Part shown: positions 6,662 through 14,491 of the stretch, in pieces
Position numbering within the stretch: the first letter of the stretch is position 1
How the letters are laid out: each line of letters starts with the position of its first letter
Source of the DNA: JANMZR01 sp031383555
GTDB taxonomy: Bacteria; Bacteroidota; Bacteroidia; Cytophagales; Spirosomataceae
NCBI GenBank assembly: GCA_031383555.1
Contig: JANMZR010000019.1
Location: 1 to 19,518 of the forward strand
Length of the DNA: 19,518 nucleotides
Direction: 5' to 3'
The notes under the pieces: generated by a model
Seen by the model: only the letters and a program-made list of their open reading frames with translations
Database searches by the model: none
What the model was told of the DNA's origin: nothing
Made by a program: the position numbers and the translations under genes

Positions 6662-8629
6662 ATGAAAAATAAAATAGTGATGCTTATTTTTTCTGCACTT
6701 TTTTTAGTAAATAATTATTTGTTTTCACAAAATAATAATACTGTAATTGAGCCAATTTTATTTTCTGAGGTAGTTATTAACGATAGTTTTTGGAAGCCAA
6801 AATTAGAAATTGTGGCAAAAGCAACTCTTCAAACCTGTATTTTGAATACAGAAGTGAAAACAGGCAGAATCAGAAATTTTGAAAAAGTAGCACGAAAACT
6901 AAATGAAAAGCATGAAGGCATTTATTATGATGATTCTGATGTTTATAAAGCTATAGAAGCGATTGCATATTCTCTAAAAAATCATCCAGATGCAGAAATC
7001 GAGAAAAAGGCTGATGAATGGATAGATAAAATAGCAGCAGCGCAGGAACCAGATGGATATTTGAACACTTATTATTCATTAACAGGCCTTGAAAACCGTT
7101 GGTTGGACATGGAAAAACATGAAGATTACTGTGCCGGACATCTGTTTGAGGCTGCTGTTGCTTATTTTAACACCACTGGTAAAAGGACATTGTTAGATGT
7201 AGCCATACTTTTTGCCAACCATATTGATAAAACCTTTAGGCTGGCAAATCGTCCATGGGTTTCTGGCCATCAAGAAATTGAATTGGCCTTAGTGAAATTG
7301 TACAAAACCACTCAAAATACAAATTACTTGAAATTATCAGATTGGTTTTTGGATCAACGGGGCAAAGGACATGGAAAAGGTTTGATTTGGGATAAATGGA
7401 AAGACCCAGCCTACTGCCAAGATGCAATACCTGTAAAAGAGCAAAAAGAAATTACAGGGCATGCCGTAAGAGCCATGTATTTATATACTGGGGCAGCTGA
7501 TGTGGCTGCTCAAAATGGTGATAAGGCTTACATGAAAGCAATGGACAACGTTTGGCAAGATGTTGTATTTCGAAACATGTATATAACTGGAGGAATCGGG
7601 TCGTCAGGTAAAAATGAAGGGTTTAGTAAAGATTTTGAGCTTCCGAATGAGGACGCTTATTGTGAAACTTGCGCCTCAGTCGGTATGGTATTTTGGAACC
7701 AACGAATGAATAATTTGACTGGGCAAAGTAAATATATAAATGTATTAGAAAAAAGCCTTTATAATGCTGCTTTAGATGGCCTTTCATTAACAGGAGATCG
7801 CTTTTTCTATGGCAATCCACTGGCCTCAAATGGTAGTCATTTCCGAAAAGAATGGTTTGGCACTGCTTGCTGCCCATCAAATATTGCTAGATTAATCGCA
7901 TCCGTTGGTGATTATATTTATGGAAAATCCACAAATAGTTTATACATAAATCTGTTTATTGGCAGTAAAACCAACCTACTATTTGATGGCAAAAAAGTAG
8001 CAATAAATATGGAAACTGAATACCCCTACGAAGGGACAATTAAGTTAAAAATTGACCCCGAAACACCTACATCATTTGACTTGAAAATTAGAATTCCAAC
8101 TTGGCTTGGATCAAAACCAGTAGAGGGAGATTTGTATCATTTTACGAATAAATCTATTGAAAAAATGACCATTTTAGTCAACGGAAAGTCCGTTAAATAC
8201 TATGTTGAAAACGATTATGCTGTAATGCAAAAACAATGGCAAGCCAATGATAAAGTTGAGGTTTCATTTCCATTAACAGTTAAAAAAATCACCAGCCGAG
8301 ATGAAGTAATGCAAAATAAAAATCGGGTCGCTTTACAACGTGGCCCATTAGTTTATTGTGTGGAAGGTGCTGATAATGAAGGCAAAGCATTGGATTTTAT
8401 ATTGGATGCTAATGCCAAATTTAATACAAAATTAATGGCGGTGGGTTTTGAAAAAACGATAGCATTAGAATTAGATGGAGTAATACTAAAACCCGATAAA
8501 TCGGGCTTAAATGTAATTAAAACAAATAAAAAAATTACTGCAATACCTTATTATTTATGGTGCAATCGTGGTCAGAATGAAATGCAAGTTTGGTTGCCAA
8601 CAAAATTTCAAACTTTTAAGGTAAATTAG
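6662..8629 (+). CDS. GH127 beta-L-arabinofuranosidase (DUF1680)
   Basis: This 655-residue exported enzyme has a signal peptide (1 to about 23, ending YLFSQ). It has the (alpha/alpha)6 barrel of GH127, then a beta-rich C-terminal half. Conserved blocks are INDSFWKPKLE (40-50), AAQEPDGYLNTYYS (126-139), EDYCAGHLFEAAVAYF (154-169) and the YITGGIGSSG turn (307-316). The residues known from Bifidobacterium HypBA1 line up: the acid/base Glu as E319, zinc ligands E335 and C337 in CETCAS, and the Cys pair as C403-C404 in ACCPSN, the first of which corresponds to the nucleophile. It should release terminal beta-L-arabinofuranose or a related sugar from plant-type glycans or glycoproteins. GH127 members vary in specificity, so the exact sugar is uncertain. 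It lies 81 bp after the esterase/deacetylase gene, so the two may act on one decorated substrate. Confidence 0.92.
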   Translation: MKNKIVMLIFSALFLVNNYLFSQNNNTVIEPILFSEVVINDSFWKPKLEIVAKATLQTCILNTEVKTGRIRNFEKVARKLNEKHEGIYYDDSDVYKAIEAIAYSLKNHPDAEIEKKADEWIDKIAAAQEPDGYLNTYYSLTGLENRWLDMEKHEDYCAGHLFEAAVAYFNTTGKRTLLDVAILFANHIDKTFRLANRPWVSGHQEIELALVKLYKTTQNTNYLKLSDWFLDQRGKGHGKGLIWDKWKDPAYCQDAIPVKEQKEITGHAVRAMYLYTGAADVAAQNGDKAYMKAMDNVWQDVVFRNMYITGGIGSSGKNEGFSKDFELPNEDAYCETCASVGMVFWNQRMNNLTGQSKYINVLEKSLYNAALDGLSLTGDRFFYGNPLASNGSHFRKEWFGTACCPSNIARLIASVGDYIYGKSTNSLYINLFIGSKTNLLFDGKKVAINMETEYPYEGTIKLKIDPETPTSFDLKIRIPTWLGSKPVEGDLYHFTNKSIEKMTILVNGKSVKYYVENDYAVMQKQWQANDKVEVSFPLTVKKITSRDEVMQNKNRVALQRGPLVYCVEGADNEGKALDFILDANAKFNTKLMAVGFEKTIALELDGVILKPDKSGLNVIKTNKKITAIPYYLWCNRGQNEMQVWLPTKFQTFKVN

Positions 8630-8660
8630 TTTACACATTTTTTAAAATTTATTAATCAAA

Positions 8661-8759
8661 ATAAATCTTATTAAATGGTATATTTCAATTATTTCATCCC
8701 CATCAGCGCAACAAAAGTATCGATGCCAGCCCATAAATTATCAATTCTAATATTCTCAT
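8661..8759 (-). pseudogene. duplicated 3' fragment of the M20 peptidase gene
   Basis: These 99 bp match 12718-12816 in the same orientation with only four mismatches (8673, 8681, 8722, 8741). In the peptidase frame it reads ENIRIDNLWAGIDTFVALMG and then MK plus a stop at 8691-8689, against ENIRIGNLWAGID... in the real gene. It starts just after the metal-binding His codon, so it carries no active site. Homology includes 28 bp beyond the stop and ends sharply at both sides. It is a direct repeat 4,057 bp from its parent, enclosing the ATPase and cyclase genes. Confidence 0.9.
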
Positions 8760-8793
8760 ATTTAAAGTTATAGTTAATATTATTTGTGATTAA

Positions 8794-10245
8794 TCAAAAC
8801 GTATCACACAAATACATTGCGCTCAAATCCAATTGTTTATCTATTTGATATGAATTAGGGTTGGCCTCGAGGCCTTGGGCGGTAATCATTGTTATAAATA
8901 GTTGCTTTTTGGTTTTCGTGGTTTCTTGAAATACATTACGTTTTCTTTGTAAATTCTGCAAAACTTCACTTGTGATAGTATACAAGCCATCATAATGCTT
9001 CATTTCGCAGATGTTTATGGCATTATCGGCTCTATCAATCAGCAAATCTATTTGGCAACCTTCTCTTTCGGCTTCTTTTCTTTTATAAAAACTATACTCG
9101 CTCGTTAAAATACCCGAAATGCCTAATGCTTGTTTTATGCCTTGAATATGTTTCATGCATAACGTTTCAAAAGCATAGCCACCCCAAGCTTTTGCGGTTG
9201 GTGTATTAAATTTTTTAAGCCAAAAATCATCGATATTTTTATTAGGTTCTATAAAATGGAGGTAAAACAAAGAATATTCGTCAGTTAGCCGAAAAATGGT
9301 ATCTCGCTGTTTTTTGCCATAAGGTGTATATGATTTAATAAAACTGGAGGTTTCCAACTCTTCCAAAATACCCGACATTGCACCACCTGTATTGAGTTTG
9401 CTTTTCTCCAAAATTTCGGCACGAGTAAGGCCACTCCACTTGGTAGCCAATGCCCTTATTACTGCAATATGTTTTTCGTAATTCAAAAAAAGTGCCTTAT
9501 TCAAATTATCAAATTCGCCGTAAAGTGGCGCTTTTTTACCAAAATAAGCATTATTAATAGCCTGTACGGCACTTTCACCACTTTGCACTTCTTTCAAATA
9601 AAATGGAATACCACCCATACCCATATAAAGCTGAATGATATTTTGGCGAGGCATAGTAATTGATTTTGATGCCAGAAAATATTCAGTCTCTTTCAGCGTA
9701 AAGGGCTGCAAATGAATCTTTTGCGTTACTCTATTATGCAGCCCACCTTTGTGATTGATAATATTGGTAATCATCCAAGAGGCCGACGAACCACAAATTA
9801 CAATTACAAGATTTTGGTCAACTGCCCACGCATTCCAAAAATGATCAAATGCCTTTAAAAACTCAGAACTGTTTGATGCCAACCATGGTAATTCGTCAAA
9901 AAAAAGCACTCTTTTTTTCTTTGTTTTTTTACTTAAAAGTTGTTTTAATTGAGCAAAAGCAGCGAGCCAATTATTGGGAAAAGCGAGTAAATTACTCTCA
10001 GAAAAAAAATCATTTCTTGCCTCAACAAAATTTTGTAATTGCATTTTTTTACTGACATCTTGTATGCCTGTAATATGGTATACAATTTCCTTTTGATAAA
10101 CCTTTTTAATCAAAAAAGTCTTTCCAACACGCCTACGACCAATTACAGCTAGCAATTCCGATTCCTTTGTTTCCAAGAAACCTCGCATTTTATTCGTCTC
10201 AAATACCCTTCCAACTAATGGAGCTTCGTTAAAATATCTTGCCAT
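8794..10245 (-). CDS. AAA+ ATPase with C-terminal PD-(D/E)XK nuclease-like domain (ATPase_2 + DUF234)
   Basis: This 483-residue cytosolic protein belongs to the archaeal/bacterial ATPase family PF01637 with DUF234. The P-loop is GRRRVGKT (36-43) and Walker B is VLFFDELPWL (113-122, D117-E118). Sensor-like CGSSASWM spans 151-158, with a possible Arg finger R172 in GGLHNRVTQ. A winged-helix stretch (about 255-330) separates ATPase from DUF234. The C-terminal part has E360 in GGYAFE, D400 in CQIDLLID and E414-x-K416 in ICEMK, the layout of a PD-(D/E)XK fold. The family's biological role is not established. The ATG at 10245 lies inside an inverted repeat arm, so codons 1-2 are part of the first hairpin of the 54-bp array. 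No terminator is obvious before the M20 fragment downstream. Confidence 0.85.
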   Translation of the reverse strand: MARYFNEAPLVGRVFETNKMRGFLETKESELLAVIGRRRVGKTFLIKKVYQKEIVYHITGIQDVSKKMQLQNFVEARNDFFSESNLLAFPNNWLAAFAQLKQLLSKKTKKKRVLFFDELPWLASNSSEFLKAFDHFWNAWAVDQNLVIVICGSSASWMITNIINHKGGLHNRVTQKIHLQPFTLKETEYFLASKSITMPRQNIIQLYMGMGGIPFYLKEVQSGESAVQAINNAYFGKKAPLYGEFDNLNKALFLNYEKHIAVIRALATKWSGLTRAEILEKSKLNTGGAMSGILEELETSSFIKSYTPYGKKQRDTIFRLTDEYSLFYLHFIEPNKNIDDFWLKKFNTPTAKAWGGYAFETLCMKHIQGIKQALGISGILTSEYSFYKRKEAEREGCQIDLLIDRADNAINICEMKHYDGLYTITSEVLQNLQRKRNVFQETTKTKKQLFITMITAQGLEANPNSYQIDKQLDLSAMYLCDTF

Positions 10246-10387
10246 AAGTCATTTTTTTTAGTACTTATGGCAAAGATAACAAATTAATATTTCTGCCACA
10301 AGTCCTTTTTTCATATAGTTATGGCGGAATTATTTAAATTATAATCCTGCCATAAGTCATTTTTTTTAGTACTTATGGCAGGATTAT
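10240..10387. repeat. three tandem hairpin units, 54-bp period, overlapping the ATPase start
   Basis: Units start at 10240, 10294 and 10348, an exact 54-bp spacing. Each has TGCCATAAGT (or TGCCACAAGT), a T-rich loop, then ACTTATGGCA (or AGTTATGGCG). Unit 3 has perfect 17-bp arms (10341-10357 and 10371-10387) around a 13-nt loop. Unit 1 pairs 10239-10249 with 10263-10273 and contains the ATPase start codon, so the mRNA can fold with its ATG base-paired. Unit 2 has drifted. Hairpin cores are conserved while the spacers differ. This could be an autoregulatory operator, a translational switch, or a repeat recognised by the ATPase itself. It explains most of the 200-bp gap between the ATPase and cyclase genes. 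Confidence 0.85.
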
Positions 10388-10445
10388 TAAAAATAAAGAG
10401 GCTAATAATTTTACAATTCTGAACCCAAAAAAAAATATTCGCAAA

Positions 10446-12257
10446 TCATTTCCTCCCATTCACAAAATACATTTTCAATTTTCCTCTATTTTTTACTTCT
10501 AGTTCACCTCTGTATTCACACGCAAACTTATCTTTGATTAGTTCATAGGTGTTTTCAGAAATATTAATACGCCCAGCATCAGAAGTTGATTCCATTCTTG
10601 AGGCAATGTTTACGGTATCTCCCCAAATATCATAAGCAAATTTTTTACTACCCACAACTCCAGCTACTACAGGGCCAGTATTTACCCCTATCCGAATATC
10701 AAAACGGGTTTCGGTATCAAAAGTCATTTGCTTTGAATTTTGCACAAATTCGGCTATTTCAATGGCCGCTTCAATAATTCTATAAGGATGGTCGCTGCTG
10801 GGGAAAGGCAAGCCGCCGGCACACATATAAGAATCACCCACCGTTTTTATTTTTTCTAGGTCATATTTTCCCATTATTTCATCAAATTTAGAGAAATAGA
10901 AATCGACGGTTTCCACCAATTCTTCTGGTGAAAGGCTTTCAGCATAATGGGTAAAGCCTTTAAAATCAGTAAATAACACGGTTACTGATTCAAATCTTTT
11001 GGCTTGTACTTTGCCAAATTGCTTTAGCTCAAGCGCTGTTTCTTCTGGTAAAATATTGAGGAGTAAATTGTCAGATTTATCTCTTTCTTCTTTAATTATT
11101 TTATCAGTTCGTTTTATAAACCGATACCTTCGGTACCAAACAATAGCGATTATTAAGAGTAAAATAGATGCAATTATTGTTGCTAAAGCAATGGTTTGTT
11201 GGTTTTTCTTTTGCAGTTGCAGCAAATCTACCTCCACTTGTTTTTGAGAAACTTCAAAATCAGTTCGGAGATCGGCTATTTTTTGGACAGATTGCAGATT
11301 GCTCACGCTATCCCTGTAAAGGATATGGTCTTTATAATAACTGTACGATTTTTTGAAATCGCCTAAATCTTGATAATATTCTGAAAGTTTAAGATTGGCA
11401 TCAGATATTTGGTCTTTTAAGCCAAACTGCCGGGCAAGGTCTAGGCTTCTTTGGGCATAATTTAGAGCAACTTTCTTTTCTCCTTTTCCATTATAAATAT
11501 CGGCCATTGATATTAAATAAACGCAAATAGGGTAAAAATCTTTGGCTTTTTCTAATATTACAACTGCTTCATTGATGCTTTTTTCTGCTAAATCATTTTC
11601 TCCAGTATTGGCATAAACCATTCCCAAATTGCCAATACTATAAGCAATTCCAGAAGAGTGATTTGCTTTTTCAAAAATAGTTTTTGATTCTAAGAAATAA
11701 GACTTAGCTAATTTATAATCCTTATGATTTAAATATTCATCACCAGCATTTAACAGTGCTGATGCATAATTTATATTGTCATCAGATAATTTTAATACAT
11801 TAATTGCCTTTTTATGATATAAAATAGAATTTTTGTGATTATTGGCTATCGAATAAATAATTGCAATTGAAGTATATGCTGTACCTTCACCTATTCTATA
11901 ATTTGCTTTCTTTGCTGCTTCACCACTTTTTATAAAGTAATCTAACGCTTGGTCTAAATTCCCAAGTAATTTTTTATTATTTCCTTTGAGCAAATAACCT
12001 CTATGTAGATATAAATTATTTCCTAATTCATTTGATAATGCTATAAGTTCTTCAGCATATTTTAATGATAAGTTAAGGTCGGCAACTTCATTAAAAGCTA
12101 AATTTCTAAGTAATTCTAACTTTAAAGTATCCTTTAATATATTTTTCTTATAAATTTGGGCAAGGCTATCTGCCACTTTCTGATTTTGACAGAAAACTGG
12201 AATATGATAAAAAAGAAAGCCTATCAATATAGAATAGGCTTTTGTTTTTAATGGCAT
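10446..12257 (-). CDS. TPR-repeat sensor with class III adenylate cyclase domain
   Basis: This 603-residue protein has a signal peptide-like N-terminus (1-23, ending PVFCQ), tandem TPR helices (about 55-330), a short coiled coil (about 335-352), one membrane helix (about 355-375) and a linker. A class III cyclase domain follows (about 422-600). That layout places the TPRs in the periplasm and the cyclase in the cytosol. Catalytic residues are present: metal Asp D431 in LFTDFKGFT and D475 in KTVGDSYM, purine-contact K471 and D543 in YDIWGDTVN, then N550 and R554 in NIASRME. The K/D pair favours ATP over GTP, so the product should be cAMP. It is the second gene of a two-gene unit, 10 bp after the small upstream gene, and is presumably co-transcribed with it. 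The TPR ligand or partner is unknown. Confidence 0.9.
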   Translation of the reverse strand: MPLKTKAYSILIGFLFYHIPVFCQNQKVADSLAQIYKKNILKDTLKLELLRNLAFNEVADLNLSLKYAEELIALSNELGNNLYLHRGYLLKGNNKKLLGNLDQALDYFIKSGEAAKKANYRIGEGTAYTSIAIIYSIANNHKNSILYHKKAINVLKLSDDNINYASALLNAGDEYLNHKDYKLAKSYFLESKTIFEKANHSSGIAYSIGNLGMVYANTGENDLAEKSINEAVVILEKAKDFYPICVYLISMADIYNGKGEKKVALNYAQRSLDLARQFGLKDQISDANLKLSEYYQDLGDFKKSYSYYKDHILYRDSVSNLQSVQKIADLRTDFEVSQKQVEVDLLQLQKKNQQTIALATIIASILLLIIAIVWYRRYRFIKRTDKIIKEERDKSDNLLLNILPEETALELKQFGKVQAKRFESVTVLFTDFKGFTHYAESLSPEELVETVDFYFSKFDEIMGKYDLEKIKTVGDSYMCAGGLPFPSSDHPYRIIEAAIEIAEFVQNSKQMTFDTETRFDIRIGVNTGPVVAGVVGSKKFAYDIWGDTVNIASRMESTSDAGRINISENTYELIKDKFACEYRGELEVKNRGKLKMYFVNGRK

Positions 12258-12267
12258 AATAATAAAA

Positions 12268-12639
12268 CTATGAATTCATTCTAATTGTTGGGTCGTCAGT
12301 GTCTGTAGAGTAATCAAGTCTTGTATAATTTATACTGTATTGTTCCGTCGAACCTGGTCCAACAGAAGGGGATACAATAGTACCACTAGTAGGAGGGGTA
12401 TTAAAAATAATTAAATCTGAGTTATTTGGCACGTTTGCCTTTTTAACTACACTTGTAACCGACAGTATTGAAGATGCACCTTGAGGAGGGGTTGGATCCA
12501 CCACCCATTGAACCGTATTACCAGGGTTAACAGACGTAGTTATAGTACCAACACCGTTATCTCCATCACTATCTCTTAATCTTAAATTTCTAGAATTCCC
12601 TACGCCTTGAAGGCTAACAAAAATGGTTTTATCTGCCAT
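12268..12639 (-). CDS. small unknown protein upstream of the cyclase
   Basis: This 123-residue protein has no recognisable signal peptide or membrane segment. It is rich in Ser, Thr, Pro, Asn and Asp and looks all-beta. VSLQGVGNSRNLRLRDSDGD opens it, NPGNTVQWVVDP (about 39-50) resembles an exposed beta-sandwich strand pair, and it closes with DDPTIRMN. I do not recognise the family; the DP-x-I-x-x-N ending may be a family hallmark. Its stop is 10 bp before the cyclase start on the same strand, so the two are very likely one operon. A role as a partner, ligand or target in cAMP signalling is only a guess from linkage. The coding region is convincing because its codon use and composition are protein-like throughout and it starts with a clean ATG. 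Confidence 0.7.
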   Translation of the reverse strand: MADKTIFVSLQGVGNSRNLRLRDSDGDNGVGTITTSVNPGNTVQWVVDPTPPQGASSILSVTSVVKKANVPNNSDLIIFNTPPTSGTIVSPSVGPGSTEQYSINYTRLDYSTDTDDPTIRMNS

Positions 12640-12717
12640 AATAATAATTTTTTAAAAGGTTTAAAATATTTTATGTGAATTTTTGAATAAATGTAATTAA
12701 AAAATTCAACAAACCTA

Positions 12718-12816
12718 ATAAATCTTATTGAATGGTAAATTTCAATTATTTCATCCCCATCAGCGCAACAAAAGTATCAATGCCAGCCCATAAATTACCA
12801 ATTCTAATATTCTCAT
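12718..12816. repeat. right copy of the 99-bp direct repeat (M20 peptidase 3' end)
   Basis: This is the parent copy of the fragment at 8661-8759, 95 of 99 positions identical. It covers the last codons of the M20 gene plus 28 bp beyond its stop. The two copies point the same way and bracket about 4 kb. Confidence 0.9.
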
Positions 12817-14272
12817 TTTCAGCATGTTGGTTATTGTCATGATTGGCAATGGGCACTGTGATGGGTGTGGCTTTTAGGTAAGTTTCAAACAAATAAAGGG
12901 GCAGGCTCCCTCCTAGCCCGGGCAATGATACAATTGGTTCATTAACAGTACTTTGCACCGCTTTTATAACTGCTTTCGAAAAGGGCAAATCCATCTTGGT
13001 GCGCTGCGCATTATAGCCACCATCACGCACGGTTACACGAGCAATGTTGGCGTATTTCATGCGCTCGGCTTCTGTAGGTTCACGATCTGTTAATACAAAA
13101 TAGCCTTGGTTTTTAATATGGTCAATCACTTTTTGTGGTTGGCGTTTTGAATCGTTGCCCAAAACCAAACGCAAATCTAATGTTGCCAAGGCAAATGTAG
13201 TAATTACATTGGTGGCCAAACGACCCGCATTGGCTGATTGAATGCCATTGATATTCAAAGAAGGTTGATTGATTAACTCAATGAGGGATTTACCACCCCC
13301 ATCCGGCAATGCAAAACCTAATTCCTCTCTCATTTGCTCGTCCACTTTTGGGGCAATGGCAATGGCCTTTTTTTCTGATTCTGTCAATGGAGTCACATCA
13401 TCATAAAAGCCTTTTACCAATACTTTACCTGTTCTATCTTTCATGGAGGCCAATAATTGCACCAATTTCATGGCTGGGTTGGGTGTCCAATTGCCATAAT
13501 GCCCTGAATGCAAGGGTCTTTTGGGGCCAAAAACTTTCATATCCATATTTACATCGCCACGCACACCAAAGTTTACAGCTTTTCTACCCGTCTGATTAAC
13601 AGGCCCATCACAAATAATCCATTGTGTATGGCTGAGTTTATCTTTATGTTTTTGCAAAACTTCTCCCAAATGAACAGAACCAGCCTCCTCCTCGCCTTCG
13701 AAAAAGAATTTGAGGTTTACTGAAGGCTTTTGACCCGATTTTGTTAAAATATCATAGGCATTTAAAATAGCAAAAATTCCTCCTTTGTCGTCTGAAGCTG
13801 AGCGAGCGTAAATTCTGTAATCGTCATTATAAGCTTCACTTATCAATGGAAAAGGAATTTCGGTGGCTCCTTTTTCCAAAGAGCCATTGTATAATTTTGG
13901 TTTGAATGGGTGCAGACCTTCCGCCCAATTGTTGGGGTTTACAGGCTGCCCGTCATAATGCGCATAAAACACAATAGTTTCTTTAGCACCTACATTTATT
14001 TCACCAAATACCACTGGTGGCATACCATTGGTATAGCCATCCAAATATTGCACAAGAATGCCACGGTTTTCCATCATTTTACCCACAAATTTGGCGGTTT
14101 TATTAATATTTATCGTATCGGAAACTACATTAGGAATGGAAAGCAACTCAACAAATTCGGTTATATATTTATGTTTATCGGAACTTGAAATAGTTATTTT
14201 TTGAGCAAATACTAATTTATTTGAAAATAATAAAAATAAAGTCAATACATTGATTTTCAGGTATTTAATCAT
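12746..14272 (-). CDS. secreted M20-family dipeptidase
   Basis: This 508-residue metallopeptidase has a signal peptide (about 1-24, ending VFAQ), so it acts in the periplasm or outside. The two-zinc site of M20 (CNDP/PepV-like) is complete. H105-x-D107 lies in YAHYDGQP and D161/D162 in RSASDDKGG. The catalytic and ligand pair is E195-E196 in EGEEEAGS, D222 is in ICDGP, and H483 in NQHAENENI. The lid/dimerisation domain (about 235-400) includes RPLHSGHYGNWTPNP. It should cut dipeptides or short peptides from the C-terminal side. I chose the ATG at 14272. The frame is open upstream to 14470, but the extra 66 residues hide the signal peptide and are low-complexity. It follows the TonB receptor gene by 219 bp on the same strand. 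Its 3' end is the source of the duplicated fragment at 8661-8759. Confidence 0.92.
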   Translation of the reverse strand: MIKYLKINVLTLFLLFSNKLVFAQKITISSSDKHKYITEFVELLSIPNVVSDTININKTAKFVGKMMENRGILVQYLDGYTNGMPPVVFGEINVGAKETIVFYAHYDGQPVNPNNWAEGLHPFKPKLYNGSLEKGATEIPFPLISEAYNDDYRIYARSASDDKGGIFAILNAYDILTKSGQKPSVNLKFFFEGEEEAGSVHLGEVLQKHKDKLSHTQWIICDGPVNQTGRKAVNFGVRGDVNMDMKVFGPKRPLHSGHYGNWTPNPAMKLVQLLASMKDRTGKVLVKGFYDDVTPLTESEKKAIAIAPKVDEQMREELGFALPDGGGKSLIELINQPSLNINGIQSANAGRLATNVITTFALATLDLRLVLGNDSKRQPQKVIDHIKNQGYFVLTDREPTEAERMKYANIARVTVRDGGYNAQRTKMDLPFSKAVIKAVQSTVNEPIVSLPGLGGSLPLYLFETYLKATPITVPIANHDNNQHAENENIRIGNLWAGIDTFVALMGMK

Positions 14273-14491
14273 AATATTTAGTGAAAAAAGTTTGATTTGG
14301 AAATATAGATTATAAAAATACTGAAAAATATTTAAAAAGCTTTGTAACAAAATATAACAAAGCAATACTAATTGATTAATAAATCTGGATTTTGAAATAA
14401 AACAAAAGCTGGTTATGGTTTTTGCTTGTGGCTTTTTGAAACTGTCTTTCAAGTACTTTACAAAAGGCAAACTTTAACTTCCCTTTTATTC

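Noticed and set aside
8489..8506. Palindrome CCCGATAAATCGGG inside the GH127 gene
   Set aside because: It is in coding sequence with normal codon use, has no T run or repeat partner nearby, and is probably chance.
8782..8815. Imperfect inverted repeat at the ATPase 3' end as a terminator
   Set aside because: The arms need a bulge, are AT-rich and no T run follows on the minus strand, so the support is too weak.
10240..10387. CRISPR array
   Set aside because: There are only three units with AT-rich, partly similar spacers and a long palindrome in each repeat, and no cas genes. The period and the overlap with a start codon fit a hairpin array better.
10446..12639. CBASS-type antiphage signalling
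   Set aside because: The cyclase is a class III adenylate cyclase with a membrane sensor, not a CD-NTase, and no effector, E1/E2 or HORMA gene is adjacent.
8661..12816. Integrative element with att sites
   Set aside because: The direct repeat at a gene 3' end looks att-like, but no integrase, relaxase or excisionase is present between the copies, so I list it only as a duplication-bounded module.
14273..14470. 66-residue N-terminal extension of the M20 peptidase
   Set aside because: The extension is low-complexity and would bury a good signal peptide that starts at the ATG at 14272.
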